The translations under genes and the position numbers were made by a program. A stretch of 29,450 nucleotides of DNA from Syntrophaceae bacterium UBA2192. Its GTDB lineage: Bacteria; Desulfobacterota; Syntrophia; Syntrophales; UBA2192. Shown in pieces: positions 7,710 through 14,954 of this stretch. Positions within the stretch are counted from its first letter, which is position 1. Each line of letters starts with the position of its first letter. The notes under the pieces are model-generated. The model did no database searches and had not been told where the DNA came from. It saw nothing but the letters and a program-made list of their open reading frames with translations. The stretch covers positions 1-29,450 of the forward strand of contig DCVI01000154.1 of NCBI GenBank assembly GCA_002327315.1, given 5' to 3'.

Positions 7710-8668
7710 CGATCTTTCGCCTCACCCGATCTTTCTTCAGCCGGATCCTTCATGTCTTCGAACATGAGCCTGCCTCCGGGAACGAACCGGCCTGCGGGCA
7801 CTCGAAACCCACCGGCCCCGAGGACATCGCCGGCGGTCAGGCCGTCATCGAAGGGGTCATGATGCGCCACGGCAACCGGATCGCCGTGGCCGTGCGGACA
7901 CCCGCCAAGGACATCGTCATCAAGGAACAGGATTACGTCCCCTTCACGAAGCGCTACCCCGTGCTGGGCATCCGCGTGGTCCGCGGCTCCGTGACGCTCG
8001 TGGAGATGATGGTTCTCGGCATCAAGACACTCCTGTACTCCGCCGAGATCGCCATGCCGGAAGGCGAGAAGAAGCCGCAGGGCTGGGAGATCGCGCTTTC
8101 GCTCTGCCTGAGCTTCGGCATGGCGCTGACCCTTTTCGTCCTGATCCCGGCCTACTGCTTCGCATTCCTGCGGGACTTCATCGAGAACACGATCCTGCTC
8201 AACATCGTCGAAGGCATAATCCGGCTCGGGATCTTCCTCACCTTCCTGACCACGACCCTGCTCATGGAGGACATGCGGCGCGTCTTCATGTACCACGGCG
8301 CGGAGCACAAGACCGTTTTCGCCTGGGAGCACGGCCAAGAGCTCACCATCGAAAACATCAAGCACTTCTCGACGCGTCACCCTCGCTGCGGAACGAGCTT
8401 CATTCTGGTGGTGTTCGTGATCTCGATCCTGGTCTTCTCGCTGCTGGGACGGCCCGATTTCCTGATGAGGGTCGCCTACAAGCTCTCTCTCTTCCCCATC
8501 ATCGCGGGGATTTCCTACGAGATCATCCGTTTCAGCGGGAAGCACAAGGATAAAGGCTGGGTGCAGATGATCAGCTGGCCGGGACTGTTACTGCAGAAGA
8601 TCACGACGCGCGAGCCGACCGACGACCAGATCGAGGTGGCGGTCGCTGCAATGAAGAAAGTCATCTAA
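7706..8668 (+). CDS. DUF1385 (YqhQ-like) integral membrane protein
   Basis: A 320-residue protein with the family hallmarks GGQAVIEGVMMR (43-54), RGSVTLVEMM (93-102), YHGAEHKT (196-203) and HPRCGTSF (225-232). Membrane segments lie at about 127-153, 162-186, 230-247 and 255-275. The conserved His, Glu and Cys residues suggest metal binding or an enzyme, but the family function is not established. In Firmicutes and Thermus relatives it is usually near prmC/prfA; here it is coupled to tatA by an ATGA overlap. The N-terminal 40 residues are divergent. A word-repeat element begins about 12 bases after its stop. Confidence 0.88.
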   Translation: MTIFRLTRSFFSRILHVFEHEPASGNEPACGHSKPTGPEDIAGGQAVIEGVMMRHGNRIAVAVRTPAKDIVIKEQDYVPFTKRYPVLGIRVVRGSVTLVEMMVLGIKTLLYSAEIAMPEGEKKPQGWEIALSLCLSFGMALTLFVLIPAYCFAFLRDFIENTILLNIVEGIIRLGIFLTFLTTTLLMEDMRRVFMYHGAEHKTVFAWEHGQELTIENIKHFSTRHPRCGTSFILVVFVISILVFSLLGRPDFLMRVAYKLSLFPIIAGISYEIIRFSGKHKDKGWVQMISWPGLLLQKITTREPTDDQIEVAVAAMKKVI

Positions 8669-8680
8669 GGCGGGACAGGA

Positions 8681-8848
8681 ATTGGTTGATTGGGGAATTG
8701 GGTAATGGGATAGTGGGTATTGGAAAAACCGGAATCTTGAAGCCCGAGTCCCGAATCCTATCGTTTCCCTGGTCCCTACCCCCTCGTCCCTTGTCCCTTC
8801 GTCTTCCGCCGGTCACTGGTCACTCGCCACTGGTCACTTTTTTTGAGC
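8681..8848. repeat. composite word-repeat element (ATTGGG, CGTCCCT and GGTCACT words)
   Basis: Between the convergent DUF1385 and acyltransferase genes. 8681-8723 repeats GGTTGATTGGGGAATTGGG and GTGGGTATTGG. 8740-8760 has CCCGAGTCCCGAATCC. 8765-8808 repeats CCCTGGTCCCTACCCC and CGTCCCTTGTCCCTTCGTC. 8813-8837 repeats GGTCACTGGTCACT and CCACTGGTCACT. The first and third blocks recur in the same order at 18470-18606. The GGTCACT block matches the element at 11567-11647. No ORF or terminator is convincing in this gap. Confidence 0.8.
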
Positions 8849-8922
8849 CCTTGCATCCGATCCCCACGACAAGCCCACGCCCCGTGTCTCGGGACTCCCG
8901 CCTCCCTGCGTCGCTATCCCGC

Positions 8923-9522
8923 TTAACTGCGCGGAATCTCCACCACGCCCATCCTCTCGGGGTGCTTGCCGGTTACCGTGGCGTAGAAGCCAAGGATTTC
9001 GGCCATGTCGGCCTTGAGGTTTCCGGTGGGTTGAAAGACGGGCCCGAGCCCCCCTTCCTTGCGGGCGTAATCCAGGAAGGCCAGCACCAGGGGAACGCCG
9101 GCCCCGCAGGCGATGTGATAGAACCCCGTCTTCCAGCGGGTCACTCTCTTCCGTGTCCCCTCGGGCGCAAGGAGCAGGACCAGCTCCGCCCGTTTCCTGA
9201 GTTCCTCGACCATCTGGGTTACCACGTCGGTCGATTTCGTCCGGTCGATGGGGATCGCCCCCAGCCATCTCAGGACCCCGCGGAAGGGCCAGCGGAAGGC
9301 GGTGTGCTTGACGAGCCAGTGCGCCTTAAACCGGAAGGCGAACACCATGGCCAGCGCAATCGGCGCATCCCAGTTGGAGGTGTGGGGGGCCGCGATCATC
9401 ACGCACCGGGGAATATCGGGCAGATGGCCGACCCTTCGCCAGCCGATCGTTTTCAGATAAAATTTCGACAGACCGCACAACAGACCGCCGAAAAAGGGGC
9501 TTTCGAACACGGTTATGGCCAT
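8923..9522 (-). CDS. PlsC-type lysophospholipid acyltransferase family protein
   Basis: A 199-residue acyltransferase, probably membrane-associated, that transfers an acyl group to a lysophospholipid or related acceptor. It has the HX4D catalytic motif as H47-TSNW-D52 (after IAAPHTSNWD), the acceptor/phosphate-binding EGTR at 121-124 and the family spacing between them. It is shorter than housekeeping PlsC enzymes and closer to the compact variants of the superfamily, so the substrate is uncertain. ATG 9522 is preceded by GAGGAG at five bases. It is divergent from the acyl-CoA ligase at 9724, which could supply its acyl donor; they probably share the 200-base control region. Confidence 0.88.
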   Translation of the reverse strand: MAITVFESPFFGGLLCGLSKFYLKTIGWRRVGHLPDIPRCVMIAAPHTSNWDAPIALAMVFAFRFKAHWLVKHTAFRWPFRGVLRWLGAIPIDRTKSTDVVTQMVEELRKRAELVLLLAPEGTRKRVTRWKTGFYHIACGAGVPLVLAFLDYARKEGGLGPVFQPTGNLKADMAEILGFYATVTGKHPERMGVVEIPRS

Positions 9523-9567
9523 GGAAACTCCTCACGTCGTTTCGGAAAGGAAAAAACCAGGTTAGCC

Positions 9568-9595
9568 ACTAATCTCGGAATGGACCATTTGTCAA
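9568..9595 (-). promoter_or_regulatory. sigma-70-like promoter for the acyltransferase
   Basis: On the minus strand TTGACA (9595-9590), a 16-base spacer and ATTAGT (9573-9568), 46 bases upstream of the acyltransferase ATG. The -35 is perfect and the -10 weak. Confidence 0.45.
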
Positions 9596-9723
9596 GCGCG
9601 ATTCCGAAGGCATTTTTTCATGTCCGATTTGGCTTGAAAGCGACGTGTTTTTATGCGAGGGTGTGCCCCGTCAATGGATCCATCCGACCCGTCAGGGCCG
9701 AATCGGGAACCGGGGAGGAACCA

Positions 9724-11562
9724 ATGAGAGACACGCACCTGGCCCGCATGGTCTACAACCAGGCCGTCCGTTACGGGATCAAGACCGCCCTTCGGTACAA
9801 ATCAGGCGATCACTGGCACGACATATCCTATCAATCCCTCGGGGAGCGCATCCGCACTGCCGCGAAGGCCCTTCTGGAGCTTGGCGTCCGGGAAGGCGAG
9901 ATGGTGGGCATCTACTCCGGCAACCGCCCCGAGTGGACCATCGCCGATTTTGCGATCCTGAGCGACCGAGCCGTTTCCGTGCCCATCTATGCCACCAGCA
10001 CGGCCGGGCAGGCCGGCTACATCGTCAACGATGCCGGGATCCGTTTTATCTTCGTGGGCAACCAGACCCAGTACGACCGCATCACCAAGGTTCTGGACAA
10101 TTCGCCGACCCTGGCGACGATCATCGTGTTCGACGACGGGGCGGACCTGCGGGGAAACCCGAAAGGGATGCATTTCGGCGACTTCCTGGAAAGAGGCCGG
10201 GCATCGACGCGGGATGCCGAGCTCGACGGAAGGCTTCAGGGCGCCTCCGCGGACGATCTGGCCACGCTCATCTACACCTCGGGCACCACGGGGGAGCCCA
10301 AGGGGGTCATGCTCCACCACTCGAACTTCCACCACTCCTTCATTGCCCACGACAAGCGCCTCAACGTGAGCGACCGGGACGTGTCGCTGTGCTTCCTGCC
10401 CCTGGCCCACGTCTTCGAGCGGGCCTGGAGCTACTACGCGATCGGTCACGGCATGACGAATGTCTATGTCGGTGACATGTCAAAAGTCATCGATTACCTC
10501 CGGGAGAGCCGGCCCACGATCATGTGCGCCGTGCCTCGTTTCTACGAGAAGATCTACACGTCCGTCTTCGAAAAGCTCGACGCCGACGAGCCCTGGCGCA
10601 AGAAGCTCTTCCTCTGGGCCCTCGGCGTGGGGGAAACGGCATACCTGCGCCGGAAAGAGAAGCAATTCCTGCCTCCCCTTCTCCGGCTTCAGTGGCTCGC
10701 GGCCGAGGCCCTCGTCCTGAGAAAGCTTCAGGGAATCGTGGGGGGGAGGATCCGGTTTTTGCCCTGCGCCGGGGCGCCGCTTGCCCGAAAGATCGAGGAG
10801 TTCTTCCACTCGGCCGGCATCCACATCACCTACGGCTACGGCCTCACGGAGACGACGGCAACCGTCACCTGCCACGAGGATTATCACTTCAGGCCGGGTA
10901 CTGTGGGAAAGCCCATCGACGGGGTGGAGGTGAAGATCGCGCCCAGCGGCGAGATCCTCGTCCGGGGCGAAACGGTCATGTCGGGCTATTACCGGAAACC
11001 GGAGGCCACGGCCGAGGCCTTCGAGGACGGCTGGCTCAAAACGGGCGATGTGGGCGTCCTGGAGGATGGGTACCTGACGATCACGGACCGCATCAAGGAG
11101 CTCATGAAGACCTCCGGCGGCAAGTACATCGCCCCCCAGTATGTCGAATCGACACTGGCCGGCGACCCCTACATCGAACAGCTCATCGTCATTGCCGACG
11201 GGCGCCCTTACGCAACGGCACTCATCGTCCCCGCCTTCGATGCGCTGGAAGCCTACGCGAAGACGTGGAATATCGTCTACTCCTCCCGTGAGGAGCTGGT
11301 GCGGGACCCCATCCTCGTGCGTTTTTTCGAGGGGCGGATCGAAGCCCTGCAGAAGGATCTGGCGGGGTACGAGAAGGTAAAGCGGATCGCGCTGCTGCCA
11401 CGGCCCTTCAGCCAGGAGGCCGGCGAGATGACGCCGACCCTGAAGGTCAGGCGCCGCATCATCGTCGAGAAGTACCACGAGCTGATCGACGCGATGTATG
11501 CGCGGGGAAAAGAAACCACGACCGCCGCACCCGAATCGGATCTCGCCTTCTCGGCACCATAA
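9724..11562 (+). CDS. long-chain acyl-CoA synthetase (AMP-forming)
   Basis: Activates a fatty acid with ATP and CoA by way of an acyl-adenylate. The 612-residue protein is full length for the long-chain class. It shows the P-loop YTSGTTGEPKG (184-194), the adenine-binding YGYGLTETTATVT at about 375, the GWLKTGDVG motif near 437 and the hinge TDRIKELMKTSGGKYIAPQYVE near 453. ATG 9724 follows GGGGAGGAA; the frame is open further upstream but carries no family sequence. A low-complexity tail (about the last 15 residues) is rich in Thr, Ala and Pro. It is the divergent partner of the acyltransferase, which fits lipid remodelling or fatty-acid degradation. The exact chain length cannot be read from the sequence. 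Confidence 0.95.
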   Translation: MRDTHLARMVYNQAVRYGIKTALRYKSGDHWHDISYQSLGERIRTAAKALLELGVREGEMVGIYSGNRPEWTIADFAILSDRAVSVPIYATSTAGQAGYIVNDAGIRFIFVGNQTQYDRITKVLDNSPTLATIIVFDDGADLRGNPKGMHFGDFLERGRASTRDAELDGRLQGASADDLATLIYTSGTTGEPKGVMLHHSNFHHSFIAHDKRLNVSDRDVSLCFLPLAHVFERAWSYYAIGHGMTNVYVGDMSKVIDYLRESRPTIMCAVPRFYEKIYTSVFEKLDADEPWRKKLFLWALGVGETAYLRRKEKQFLPPLLRLQWLAAEALVLRKLQGIVGGRIRFLPCAGAPLARKIEEFFHSAGIHITYGYGLTETTATVTCHEDYHFRPGTVGKPIDGVEVKIAPSGEILVRGETVMSGYYRKPEATAEAFEDGWLKTGDVGVLEDGYLTITDRIKELMKTSGGKYIAPQYVESTLAGDPYIEQLIVIADGRPYATALIVPAFDALEAYAKTWNIVYSSREELVRDPILVRFFEGRIEALQKDLAGYEKVKRIALLPRPFSQEAGEMTPTLKVRRRIIVEKYHELIDAMYARGKETTTAAPESDLAFSAP

Positions 11563-11566
11563 GAAA

Positions 11567-11647
11567 CAGTGACCGGTGACCAGTGATCAGTGACCCGTGA
11601 AAGACCCTCTCTTTTCACTGTCCACTGGCCACTGATCACTAGCCACT
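11567..11647. repeat. degenerate word repeat hairpin (CAGTGAC word)
   Basis: The left arm repeats CAGTGACCGGTGAC, CAGTGATCAGTGACCC. The right arm, from about 11614, is built from the reverse complement (CACTGTCCACTGGCCACT, GATCACTAGCCACTT). The arms can pair over about 33 positions with roughly 24 matches. It fills the gap between two convergent genes (stops at 11562 and 11655), where it may help end both transcripts, though it has no U-tract. The same word occurs at 8813-8837. Confidence 0.8.
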
Positions 11648-11654
11648 TCTTCCG

Positions 11655-12923
11655 TCATCCCCCGATCGTTTTCCGGATGAGCGCAAAAAGATAGGCAACC
11701 TCCGCCTCGTCGAGACCGCCTGCAAATTCGGCGACGGCCTTGTCGCTCCGGGCCGTGACGCCCCGGGAGCCCGCCATTTTCATCAGCGACAAAAGAAATC
11801 GGGGAACGGGACGCCCATCGGGCATCCGGGGGGTCCCCGTGTTGCCCAGGGGAACTTTTTTCATCCCGGGGACTTCAATGGCATCCATGAGCGCGCGTGT
11901 TGTGGGCGCCACGAGGTCCTCCAGTTCGTCGACGGGGATCTCGACGGTGGAGCGCTTGCCCTGCTTCAGGGTCTCGACGCGGAGAAAAGCCTTCGTGACG
12001 GTAACGCGCTCGAACTGGTTTTTCAGGCGAAGCAAGTTCAGGAGCGCCGAGACGACGGGGCCCGCGATGAAAATAAGGCCGATCAACCCCAGAAAGACAT
12101 AGCGAATGAAGTCGGGCATGGGGAGCGTGAGCAGCGCGGGCAGGAAAAACCACGCCACGGCCCCTGCGAAGGCGACGGGGAAAAGCACGGGGATGTAATG
12201 ACGGGCGCTCAGCGACGGCCCGGGAATGTGGAAGACAACTCCATCGCCTGTTCGTTCCACCCGCGTGCGCATCCCGGGGGGCTCGGGCGGCACTGGGGCC
12301 GCGGCCTCCTGCGTCCTGCGCACCCGGTCGCGCCAGGACTCGTCGAGGTGTTCGGGGTCGCGGGTCACCCGCTCGCCCGTGGTCGAATCCACCAGCGGTT
12401 TTCGCAGGAACCGCGCAAGCTCCTCGGCCACCTGCCTCGCCTCGGCGAAGTCCACCGGTTGCGCGATGGTGATCGGCTTCGGGATCCCCTCGCCGGAGAG
12501 CTTCACGGGCCAGGTGTCGGCCGAGTCTTTGTCGCCGCGGGAAGAGTCCATCTCCACCTGCCGGATTGCATCCAGCATGTGCTCCACGCGCTTCATCGGC
12601 ACGAGAAGCCCCCACCACTGAACGATCCGCCCCCGCCCACGGTCGAGGACGATCCCGCTGCGCCCGAAGACGAGAGCGGACCCGACGGCGGTGAACACGG
12701 AGCCGAACAGGACGATCAAGGTGGAAAAGAGGGGCCCCTCGGGGCGGTCCTCGACGGGGATGAGCCCGAGGGGGATCTGCATGATGAAGAGACCCGCCAG
12801 CAGGAAGGGAAGCCCAAAGACCGAGATGCAGCCACCCCCGCTGCGAATCTCGAGGGTGCCCGCATCCCTGTAGAAGAAGGGGCTCTTTCCGCTCCCAGCA
12901 GCCGCCTGCTTGAATACACGCAT
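11655..12923 (-). CDS. multi-pass membrane protein of unknown function
   Basis: A 422-residue protein with four membrane segments in two pairs, at about 33-55 and 65-87, then about 243-265 and 272-297. Each pair is followed by a soluble beta-rich region: FGRSGIVLDRGRGRIVQWWG after the first, and FERVTVTKAFLRVETLKQGKRS after the second. The two halves look alike in layout (double membrane hairpin, then a PH-like domain), suggesting internal duplication. A proline-rich linker (about 208-222) separates them. I do not recognise a named family. It lies downstream of, and in the same direction as, the flavodoxin gene with a 53-base gap. The ATG at 12923 has no strong ribosome site (upstream CTGAGGGGACC is partly suitable). 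Confidence 0.8.
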   Translation of the reverse strand: MRVFKQAAAGSGKSPFFYRDAGTLEIRSGGGCISVFGLPFLLAGLFIMQIPLGLIPVEDRPEGPLFSTLIVLFGSVFTAVGSALVFGRSGIVLDRGRGRIVQWWGLLVPMKRVEHMLDAIRQVEMDSSRGDKDSADTWPVKLSGEGIPKPITIAQPVDFAEARQVAEELARFLRKPLVDSTTGERVTRDPEHLDESWRDRVRRTQEAAAPVPPEPPGMRTRVERTGDGVVFHIPGPSLSARHYIPVLFPVAFAGAVAWFFLPALLTLPMPDFIRYVFLGLIGLIFIAGPVVSALLNLLRLKNQFERVTVTKAFLRVETLKQGKRSTVEIPVDELEDLVAPTTRALMDAIEVPGMKKVPLGNTGTPRMPDGRPVPRFLLSLMKMAGSRGVTARSDKAVAEFAGGLDEAEVAYLFALIRKTIGG

Positions 12924-12976
12924 CGATCGGTCCCCTCAGGTCAAGGGCGACGCGGGCCGACGCGGCCCGCAGGGAA

Positions 12977-13468
12977 TCAGTAAGCCTTGCCGACCATGGC
13001 CTGTGCAAACTCCGCGGCTTCCTTCAGATCCGCCGCATCGGGGTTACCGTCGGCCCCCCGGGCCTCCTCGGCCCAGACCTTGTGATCGGGCTTCTTCATG
13101 AGGGCATCGATGACTTTCGGGTCCACCTTTCCCCGGCAGCCGAACTGCCCCATGATCCGGAGACCGATAGCCAGGCCTTCAGCGCTCTCGAAGGCCTGCC
13201 TCGGCAGCTGGCCGCCTCGCAGGGAACCGTGGGTTGCAAAGAAAGCCACTTTCTGGCCCTTGGGCAGGCCCTTGATTAATTCCGCCATCTTCGCCGGGAC
13301 GCTGTGCGCCTGGACCGGGAAACCGCAGAAAACCAGGTCGTAGCCATTCTGGTTCTTCACCTCGGCCGCGGGGAGGATCGTCTTATCCACGGTGAGGCCG
13401 TCATAGATCGCCCGGGCAATTTTCTCCGTGTTGCCTGTCTGCGTGTAGTACGTAACCAGAACCTTCAT
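12977..13468 (-). CDS. flavodoxin family protein
   Basis: A 163-residue FMN-binding electron carrier or quinone-type reductase of the cytosol. It begins MKVLVTYYTQTGNTEKIARA, in which TQTGNT is the FMN phosphate loop. Later FCGFPVQAHSVPAKM and FFATHGSLRGGQLPRQAF form the other two FMN-contact loops. ATG 13468 has GAGGAGGAG immediately upstream at good spacing; an in-frame extension to 13537 adds 23 unrelated residues. The promoter region 13547-13594 lies just upstream. Redox partners cannot be read from the neighbourhood; the membrane-protein gene 11655-12923 follows in the same direction. Confidence 0.9.
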   Translation of the reverse strand: MKVLVTYYTQTGNTEKIARAIYDGLTVDKTILPAAEVKNQNGYDLVFCGFPVQAHSVPAKMAELIKGLPKGQKVAFFATHGSLRGGQLPRQAFESAEGLAIGLRIMGQFGCRGKVDPKVIDALMKKPDHKVWAEEARGADGNPDAADLKEAAEFAQAMVGKAY

Positions 13469-13546
13469 GAGCTCCTCCTCACTCTTCTCTTTCGCATCGC
13501 TGATGATGAATCCAGAATACGCAGGGCCGTGCCCCACGCCGCCGAT

Positions 13547-13594
13547 TTCTTATCGTTGATCCCCTCATTCTGTCAACGAAAAACGATCCCCTCA
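13547..13594 (-). promoter_or_regulatory. flavodoxin promoter flanked by direct and inverted repeats
   Basis: On the minus strand TTGACA (13576-13571) and TAAGAA (13552-13547) are 18 bases apart (or ATAAGA at 17). The 10-mer GATCCCCTCA occurs on the plus strand at 13558-13567 and 13585-13594, exactly 27 bases apart, one copy in the spacer and one just upstream of the -35. CGTTGA (13554-13559) and TCAACG (13573-13578) form an inverted repeat across the spacer. This looks like a two-site operator. Confidence 0.5.
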
Positions 13595-13681
13595 ACCGGC
13601 ACGATGGCATGGTCTGTTCGAACCTTTCGCCCACCCTCCCATGCTGCGCCTGACGATTTTTCAGGGACGTTCATTTTTTTC

Positions 13682-13709
13682 TTGACAAATAGAACGATCG
13701 TTCTATAAA
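13682..13709 (+). promoter_or_regulatory. promoter of the LexA-like repressor gene
   Basis: TTGACA at 13682-13687, a 16-base spacer and TATAAA at 13704-13709. It places the transcript start near 13716. This is a near-consensus sigma-70 promoter, and its spacer is almost wholly occupied by the palindrome described in the next entry. Confidence 0.8.
13689..13706. promoter_or_regulatory. 18-bp perfect palindrome, probable LexA-type operator
   Basis: ATAGAACGATCGTTCTAT is a perfect 18-bp palindrome lying between the -35 and -10 of the repressor gene's own promoter. It contains GAAC-N4-GTTC, the core of the Bacillus-type SOS box. Binding here would block the promoter, as in LexA autoregulation. 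Confidence 0.75.
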
Positions 13710-13719
13710 CTGCGTGCAC

Positions 13720-13783
13720 GAGGTCCGAGGAACGAGGACCGAGGCAACCAATAAAAAACCTCGAGCCTCGTACCCCGATCCTC
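13720..13783. repeat. word-repeat hairpin in the lexA-like leader (CGAGGTC word)
   Basis: The left arm 13720-13744 repeats GAGGTCCGAGGAACGAGG and ACCGAGG. The right arm 13759-13783 is the reverse-complement version (CCTCGAGCCTCGTACCCC, GATCCTC). Nineteen of 25 positions pair, with a 14-base A-rich loop. The promoter predicts a start around 13716, so the element forms almost the whole 5' leader, ending about 25 bases before the ATG. Confidence 0.8.
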
Positions 13784-13807
13784 GATCCTGCGAATGGAAA
13801 TGAGCAC

Positions 13808-14395
13808 ATGAGAGGAAACAGGACCCTCAAGAGCGTGGAGAAGGAGATTGCGGGATTCTACCGGGACCAGAGGCGGATGCCTACCTACTCGGAAATGATG
13901 TCTGTCCTGGGGGTTCGCTCCAAGGCCGTCGTCTATTTCTGGGTTCAGAAGCTCCTGGCCGACGGGGTACTGGAAAAGGATGCCAGGGGGTTCCTTCACC
14001 CGTCGCGGAGGGCCTTCGGTCTTCCCATGGTGGGCAACGTGGCCGCAGGGTTCCCCTCACCTGCCGAGGAAGAACTCCGCGATGTGATCTCCTTCGACGA
14101 GTACCTCATCACGAAACCCGGCACATCTTTTCTGCTGCGGGTGTCGGGGGACTCCATGATCGACGAGGGGATTCACCAGGGCGATCTGGTTGTCATCGAA
14201 AAAGGCCGCGAGCCGAAATCGGGCGACATCGTGATCGCCGAGGTCGACGGCGAGTGGACACTGAAATTCTTCCGGAACAAGGGAAAGGACGTATTCCTGG
14301 AGGCGGCCAATCCGAAGTACCCCCCCATCCGCGCCCGGTCGGAGCTGCGGGTCGGGGGCGTGGTGAGCGCGGTCATCCGGAAATACCCGGGCTGA
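13808..14395 (+). CDS. LexA-like self-cleaving transcriptional repressor (S24 family)
   Basis: A 195-residue repressor: a winged-helix DNA-binding domain (about 1-65, with RRMPTYSEMMSVLGVRSKAVVYFWVQKL) and an S24 peptidase domain. The self-cleavage site is A80-G81 (NVAAGFPS), the catalytic serine is S116 (RVSGDSMI) and the lysine is K153 (EWTLKFF). In the known family, RecA filaments trigger cleavage and release the targets. The recognition helix differs from E. coli LexA, so it may be a second LexA or a prophage-like repressor. ATG 13808 is taken from the domain start; the ribosome site (GGAAATGAG) is only moderate. A tiny frame ATG-GAA-ATG-AGC-ACA-TGA overlaps the start as ATGA. It is autoregulated through the palindrome at 13689. 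Confidence 0.92.
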   Translation: MRGNRTLKSVEKEIAGFYRDQRRMPTYSEMMSVLGVRSKAVVYFWVQKLLADGVLEKDARGFLHPSRRAFGLPMVGNVAAGFPSPAEEELRDVISFDEYLITKPGTSFLLRVSGDSMIDEGIHQGDLVVIEKGREPKSGDIVIAEVDGEWTLKFFRNKGKDVFLEAANPKYPPIRARSELRVGGVVSAVIRKYPG

Positions 14396-14473
14396 TGGTT
14401 CTGCGGCCGATCAGGACCGGAAGCCATCATAAAAAAGCATGAAATAACAAGAAAAATGACAGAGGAGTCAGCG

Positions 14474-14710
14474 ATGAATACGAAAGTGATCGATCCATTG
14501 GAAGGCCTGGAGGGTTTCAGCAGGCTTCGCATCAGGGCGGCGTCACGGATGGTCTCCCCGATCCGCCGCTTCAAGAACATGGTTGAGTTGAGCGACTGGG
14601 AGGACAGGATCCTTCAGAAGGAGCAGGAAATAGACGCCTTCTGCTGGATGCTCGCAGGGGGAACGGCGGCATTGCTGCTGCCGGTCGGCTTCCTCGTCCT
14701 GAAAGGCTAG
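14474..14710 (+). CDS. small single-pass membrane protein downstream of the LexA-like gene
   Basis: A 78-residue protein I cannot assign. The first 50 residues are charged and helical (LRIRAASRMVSPIRRFKNMVELSDWEDRILQKEQEID). The C-terminus is one membrane segment (about 56-76, FCWMLAGGTAALLLPVGFLVL). ATG 14474 has GAGGAG six bases upstream, which favours it over ATG 14456. It starts 79 bases after the repressor stop with no terminator I can see, so it is probably in the same damage-inducible transcript. Small tail-anchored proteins encoded with LexA are cell-division inhibitors in some bacteria (YneA beside lexA in Bacillus, SidA in Caulobacter). There is no sequence match that I can see, so the parallel is inference. 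Confidence 0.7.
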   Translation: MNTKVIDPLEGLEGFSRLRIRAASRMVSPIRRFKNMVELSDWEDRILQKEQEIDAFCWMLAGGTAALLLPVGFLVLKG

Positions 14711-14718
14711 CAAGCTGT

Positions 14719-14737
14719 TGACCGGGGGCGCATCCCG
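14719..14737. repeat. 19-bp dispersed exact repeat, copy 2
   Basis: The same TGACCGGGGGCGCATCCCG as at 49-67, nine bases after the stop of the small membrane-protein gene and about 40 bases before the word repeat at 14778. Confidence 0.7.
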
Positions 14738-14777
14738 ATGAATGCATAACATTCGTCTTCAAGCATCAAGGCTGCAA

Positions 14778-14880
14778 AGATCGGAAGAGCAGAAGTGAGG
14801 AAGAGCGGATAAGAAAAGAAATAATACCACCCACTACGATCTTCCGCTCTTCATAACTTCCTCACTTCGCAGTCTTATCC
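14778..14880. repeat. word-repeat element with several nested inverted repeats (GAAGTGAGGAAG word)
   Basis: GAAGTGAGGAAG (14792-14803) has a perfect 12-bp inverted partner at 14857-14868. GAAGAGCGGA (14800-14809) pairs with 14843-14852. GGATAAG (14807-14813) pairs with 14874-14880. The pairings are mutually exclusive in part, as expected if the element is built from one short word in both orientations. The stretch 14881-14954 after it, GGGGGCCTTGCATCCGAGC and onward, has no gene. Confidence 0.75.
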
Positions 14881-14954
14881 GGGGGCCTTGCATCCGAGCA
14901 TTTTTAGACAGCCTGGGATGTGAAATGCGGCCTGAGGTCAAGGTAGGAGGTCAC

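Noticed and set aside
14394..14443. Hairpin after the LexA-like gene as a terminator
   Set aside because: The TGATGG/CCATCA stem is followed by A residues on the coding strand, not T, so it does not look like a terminator for that gene.
14778..14790. AGATCGGAAGAGC, identical to the stem shared by common Illumina adapters
   Set aside because: It does not continue into either adapter's downstream sequence, and variants of the same bases (GAAGAGCGGA, GATCTTCCGCTCTTC) recur in the adjacent word repeat, so it is more likely part of that element. Read mapping over the spot would settle it.
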